This document shows positions 62,230 through 64,000 of a stretch of DNA of 64,000 nt, piece after piece. The notes beneath the pieces are model-generated. The model was not told the DNA's origin and searched no databases. It saw nothing but the letters and a program-made list of their open reading frames with translations. Numbering within the stretch: the first letter of the stretch is position 1; each line of letters begins with the position of its first letter. The DNA comes from Haloarchaeobius salinus. Lineage in GTDB: Archaea; Halobacteriota; Halobacteria; Halobacteriales; Natrialbaceae. Location of the stretch: contig NZ_JANHAU010000001.1 of the NCBI RefSeq assembly GCF_024464185.1, positions 744,001 through 808,000 on the forward strand, read 5' to 3'. The position numbers and the translations under genes were made by a program.

Positions 62230-63132
62230 ATGCAGACCCACATCGTCCCGGTCGGCTTCGACTACGACCGGCTCATCGCGCCCCTGGTCCGCGACCAGTT
62301 CGACGTGGACCGGGTCATCCTCCTGGAGGGTGCGGTGGGGAGCGAGGCCAACGTCGAGTACTCCCGGCACCTCTCCCAGAAGCTGGAGACGGACTTCCAG
62401 AACCTGCTGGGCGCGGAGACCGAGCGGCTGGTCGTCGCGGACGTCTACGACTACGACGCCGCGTTCGAGCAGGCGTACGACCTCATCGTCGAGGAGCTCG
62501 ACCGCGGGAACGAGGTCTGGGTGAACATCGCCGCGATGCCCCGCACCGTCTCCTTCGCCTTTGCGACCGCCGCCCACTCCCTGATGGTCGAGCGCGAGGA
62601 GGACCGCGAGTCAATCCACACCTATTACACCGCCCCCGAGAAGTACCTGGAGACCGAGCTCGCCGAGGAGCTGCGCAAGCAGCAGGAGCTGTTGGGTGAC
62701 CTCGCCGACGCCGGCCTCGCCGACGACCTCCGCGAGCGCGTCGTCGCCCGGCTCGACGCCGCCGACGGGCTCCTGAAGGAGTTCGACGAACGCGGCACCA
62801 CGATCGGCGCGAAGGAGATCGGTGGCAGCCACGTCATCGAGCTCCCCGTCGCCTCCTTCTCCAACGTCAAGCCGTTCGAGGAGGTCATCCTGTTCGAGCT
62901 CGGCGAGGAGGGCGAGTTCGAGTCCGTCTCCGAGCTGGCGGAGGCGCTCTCGCGCGAGCTGAACGAGGAGTACACGGACTCCTTCCGCTCGAAGGTCATC
63001 TACAACGTCGACCGGCTGGGTCCGGGCGGGAAGGGCTACATCGAGCAGGAGGAGGTCGGGAAGTCCTACCGGACCCGGCTGTCGCGCATCGGGGAGCTGT
63101 GGGTCCGCGCGCACTCCGACCGGGGAGCGTAG
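62230..63132 (+). CDS. DUF6293-type transcriptional regulator (HFX_2341-like)
   Basis: 300 residues. The N-terminal half is a Rossmann-like domain: HIVPVGFDYDRLIAPLVRDQ, ADVYDYDAAFEQAYDLIVEE, NEVWVNIAAMPRTVSFAFAT, HSLMVEREEDRES. The C-terminal half has a winged-helix pattern (EVILFELGEEGEFESVSELA, AEALSRELNEEYTDSFRSKV, YNVDRLGPGGKGYIEQEEVG). The order, nucleotide-like sensor then wHTH, resembles CARF-type regulators, and the same group may be CARF-like (inference). No CRISPR genes are nearby. Start at 62230 (MQTHIVPVG). Confidence 0.8.
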   Translation: MQTHIVPVGFDYDRLIAPLVRDQFDVDRVILLEGAVGSEANVEYSRHLSQKLETDFQNLLGAETERLVVADVYDYDAAFEQAYDLIVEELDRGNEVWVNIAAMPRTVSFAFATAAHSLMVEREEDRESIHTYYTAPEKYLETELAEELRKQQELLGDLADAGLADDLRERVVARLDAADGLLKEFDERGTTIGAKEIGGSHVIELPVASFSNVKPFEEVILFELGEEGEFESVSELAEALSRELNEEYTDSFRSKVIYNVDRLGPGGKGYIEQEEVGKSYRTRLSRIGELWVRAHSDRGA

Positions 63133-63174
63133 TCGCCCCGCCCGCACCTCGACGGCACGGAACCTCCCTCGCTC

Positions 63175-63184
63175 AAAATATATA
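63175..63184 (+). promoter_or_regulatory. TATA box of the 63212 gene
   Basis: aaaatatata in an AT-rich run, 28-37 nt upstream of the ATG at 63212. Strong match to the haloarchaeal TATA pattern. Confidence 0.6.
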
Positions 63185-63211
63185 CGGTTCGACAACCAAT
63201 GTACGGACACG

Positions 63212-63529
63212 ATGAGTAAACTCAAGAAAGGCGTCGCGGCCGCGGGTGGCCTCGCAGTCGGACTCCTGACACTGCGGGCGATCCGCAAGCGGCGCTCGGA
63301 CGACGAGACGGAACCGGACGCGGCAGCCCGGACGGAGGCAGAGGCGGCAGAACCCGACGAGACGGAGACCGAGGCGGAGGTCGAGGCGGCCGAGTCGGAG
63401 CTCGAGGCGGCAGGTGCGGACGTAGAGGAGGGCCTGGAGACGGCAGCCGAACACGCGACCGCCGCGGTCGAACACGCGGGTGCCGCGGTGAAGATGGCGC
63501 TCGAGGCCAGACGCGAGAAGGCCGAGTAG
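63212..63529 (+). CDS. Small Ala/Glu-rich membrane-anchored protein
   Basis: 105 residues. An N-terminal hydrophobic stretch (GVAAAGGLAVGLLTL) with flanking Lys/Arg anchors it; the rest is charged and Ala/Glu-rich (EAEAAEPDETETEAEVEAAE), likely a helical or coiled rod with VEHAGAAVKMALEARREKAE at the end. Low complexity makes family assignment impossible. It has its own promoter. Function unknown. Confidence 0.65.
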   Translation: MSKLKKGVAAAGGLAVGLLTLRAIRKRRSDDETEPDAAARTEAEAAEPDETETEAEVEAAESELEAAGADVEEGLETAAEHATAAVEHAGAAVKMALEARREKAE

Positions 63530-63585
63530 GGAGCGGGCGACCCGACACGAGGCCCGCGACCACCTGCCACGGCACCGCTGGCTTT

Positions 63586-63723
63586 TTATCCGAGCGCGAA
63601 CCTCCTTCGAGCATGGAGCACGCCCCTGTCGCCGTAGTACGTCCGTAGGGCCAGACAGCGGTGTGCGTCGTTCTCTCGAACTCGCACCCGGGGAGCGGCG
63701 GCACCGTCGACGCGGAACTGCAT
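63586..63723 (-). CDS. Possible small basic protein (45 aa)
   Basis: ATG at 63723 opens 45 codons to a TAA at 63586: MQFRVDGAAAPRVRV, then HRCLALRTYYGDRGVLHARR. Codon third positions are G/C-rich, but no TATA element at the right distance is seen on this strand. It lies in the 240-bp gap between the 63212 gene and valS. May be chance. On the plus strand the same region has an ATG at 63613 followed by an in-frame TAG after 11 codons and an open stretch to TAA. Confidence 0.25.
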   Translation of the reverse strand: MQFRVDGAAAPRVRVRENDAHRCLALRTYYGDRGVLHARRRFALG

Positions 63724-63769
63724 CGATTGTATTAAACGGCGATTGGACCACTGACAGCACAACGAGCAC

Positions 63770-64000
63770 ATGCCAGACGGAGACTACGACCCCCAGGCGA
63801 CGGAGGAGGAGTGGCAGGACCGCTGGGTCGACGAGGAGACGTACGCGTACGACCCCGAACACGAGGAGACGGACCCGAACACGGTGTACAGCATCGACAC
63901 GCCGCCGCCGACGGTCTCGGGCAGCCTGCACATGGGCCACCTGTACGGCCACACGCTGCAGGACTTCGCGGCGCGGTTCCACCGGATGGACGACGGCGCG
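63770..64000 (+). CDS. valS: Valyl-tRNA synthetase, N-terminal part
   Basis: The first 77 codons; the gene runs off the window. VYSIDTPPPTVSGSLHMGHL carries the class I HIGH motif as HMGH (54-57), and the preceding PPPTVSG is typical of ValRS. The acidic start (DGDYDPQATEEEWQDRW) is haloarchaeal. Charges tRNA-Val with valine. A TATA-like attaaac (63731-63737) lies about 33 nt before the ATG at 63770. Confidence 0.9.
   Translation, partial: MPDGDYDPQATEEEWQDRWVDEETYAYDPEHEETDPNTVYSIDTPPPTVSGSLHMGHLYGHTLQDFAARFHRMDDGA

Overview
The window is chromosomal DNA of a haloarchaeon (class Halobacteria); I cannot name the genus. Signs are a GC-rich sequence with strong G/C bias at third codon positions, very acidic proteins (Asp/Glu-rich tails and linkers), twin-arginine signals on secreted proteins, promoters made of an AT-rich TATA element about 25-30 nt upstream of start codons (leaderless mRNAs), and marker genes: archaeosine synthesis (tgtA, arcS, RaSEA), mptA, HMG-CoA reductase, HerA/NurA, PurS/PurQ, a split GMP synthase, halocyanin and a KaiC-like ATPase. 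No rRNA, tRNA, CRISPR array, transposase or integrase was recognised.

Layout. 0-9.7 kb: two gene ends or remnants, then CBS, cation-efflux, HIT, zinc-ribbon microproteins, map, isoaspartyl peptidase, icd and a LOV-domain histidine kinase. 9.7-18.2 kb: hmgA, a giant pilin-like vWA surface protein, mptA, nadK, a KaiC-like ATPase and a UspA protein. 18.2-22.4 kb: herA and nurA on the same strand, separated by two small genes on the other strand. 22.4-23.2 kb: a gene-free block packed with short perfect palindromes. 23.2-28.4 kb: thiL, purS-purQ and a 1049-residue multi-sensor kinase. 28.4-36.3 kb: RaSEA, arcS and tgtA (archaeosine), interrupted by a wHTH/membrane-protein pair, a double-domain halocyanin with an exact internal duplication, VanZ-like and DUF123 proteins, and a riboflavin-synthase remnant.

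36.3-42.5 kb: Nudix, epoxide-hydrolase-like, FMN-binding and ABC-2 export genes, small membrane proteins and an aspartoacylase-like peptidase. 42.6-48.7 kb: a complete five-gene oligopeptide/nickel-type ABC importer operon. 48.7-50.9 kb: a two-gene unit encoding a Tat-exported, cysteine-rich, two-module protein of unknown function and a hypothetical partner, next to a broken acetyltransferase. 50.9-53.5 kb: pyrG-guaA(B) operon. 53.5-64 kb: thiC behind tandem direct repeats, a lipoprotein hydrolase, PhzF, CinA-C plus a membrane metal-hydrolase, PHP, crtB, a zinc ribbon, a DUF6293-type regulator and the start of valS.

How genes connect. MptA makes the first pterin-type intermediate shared by folate-like cofactors and preQ0; TgtA inserts preQ0 at tRNA G15 and ArcS with RaSEA converts it to archaeosine, so much of that pathway lies in this window. 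PurS/PurQ, PyrG and GuaA(B) are glutamine-dependent nucleotide enzymes. HmgA and CrtB start isoprenoid and carotenoid synthesis. HerA/NurA process DNA ends. The observations I rate highest are the cysteine-rich exported protein, the palindrome-rich block, the LOV kinase, the pilin-vWA fusion, a 37-residue zinc protein with an inverted repeat around its TATA box, and several gene remnants.
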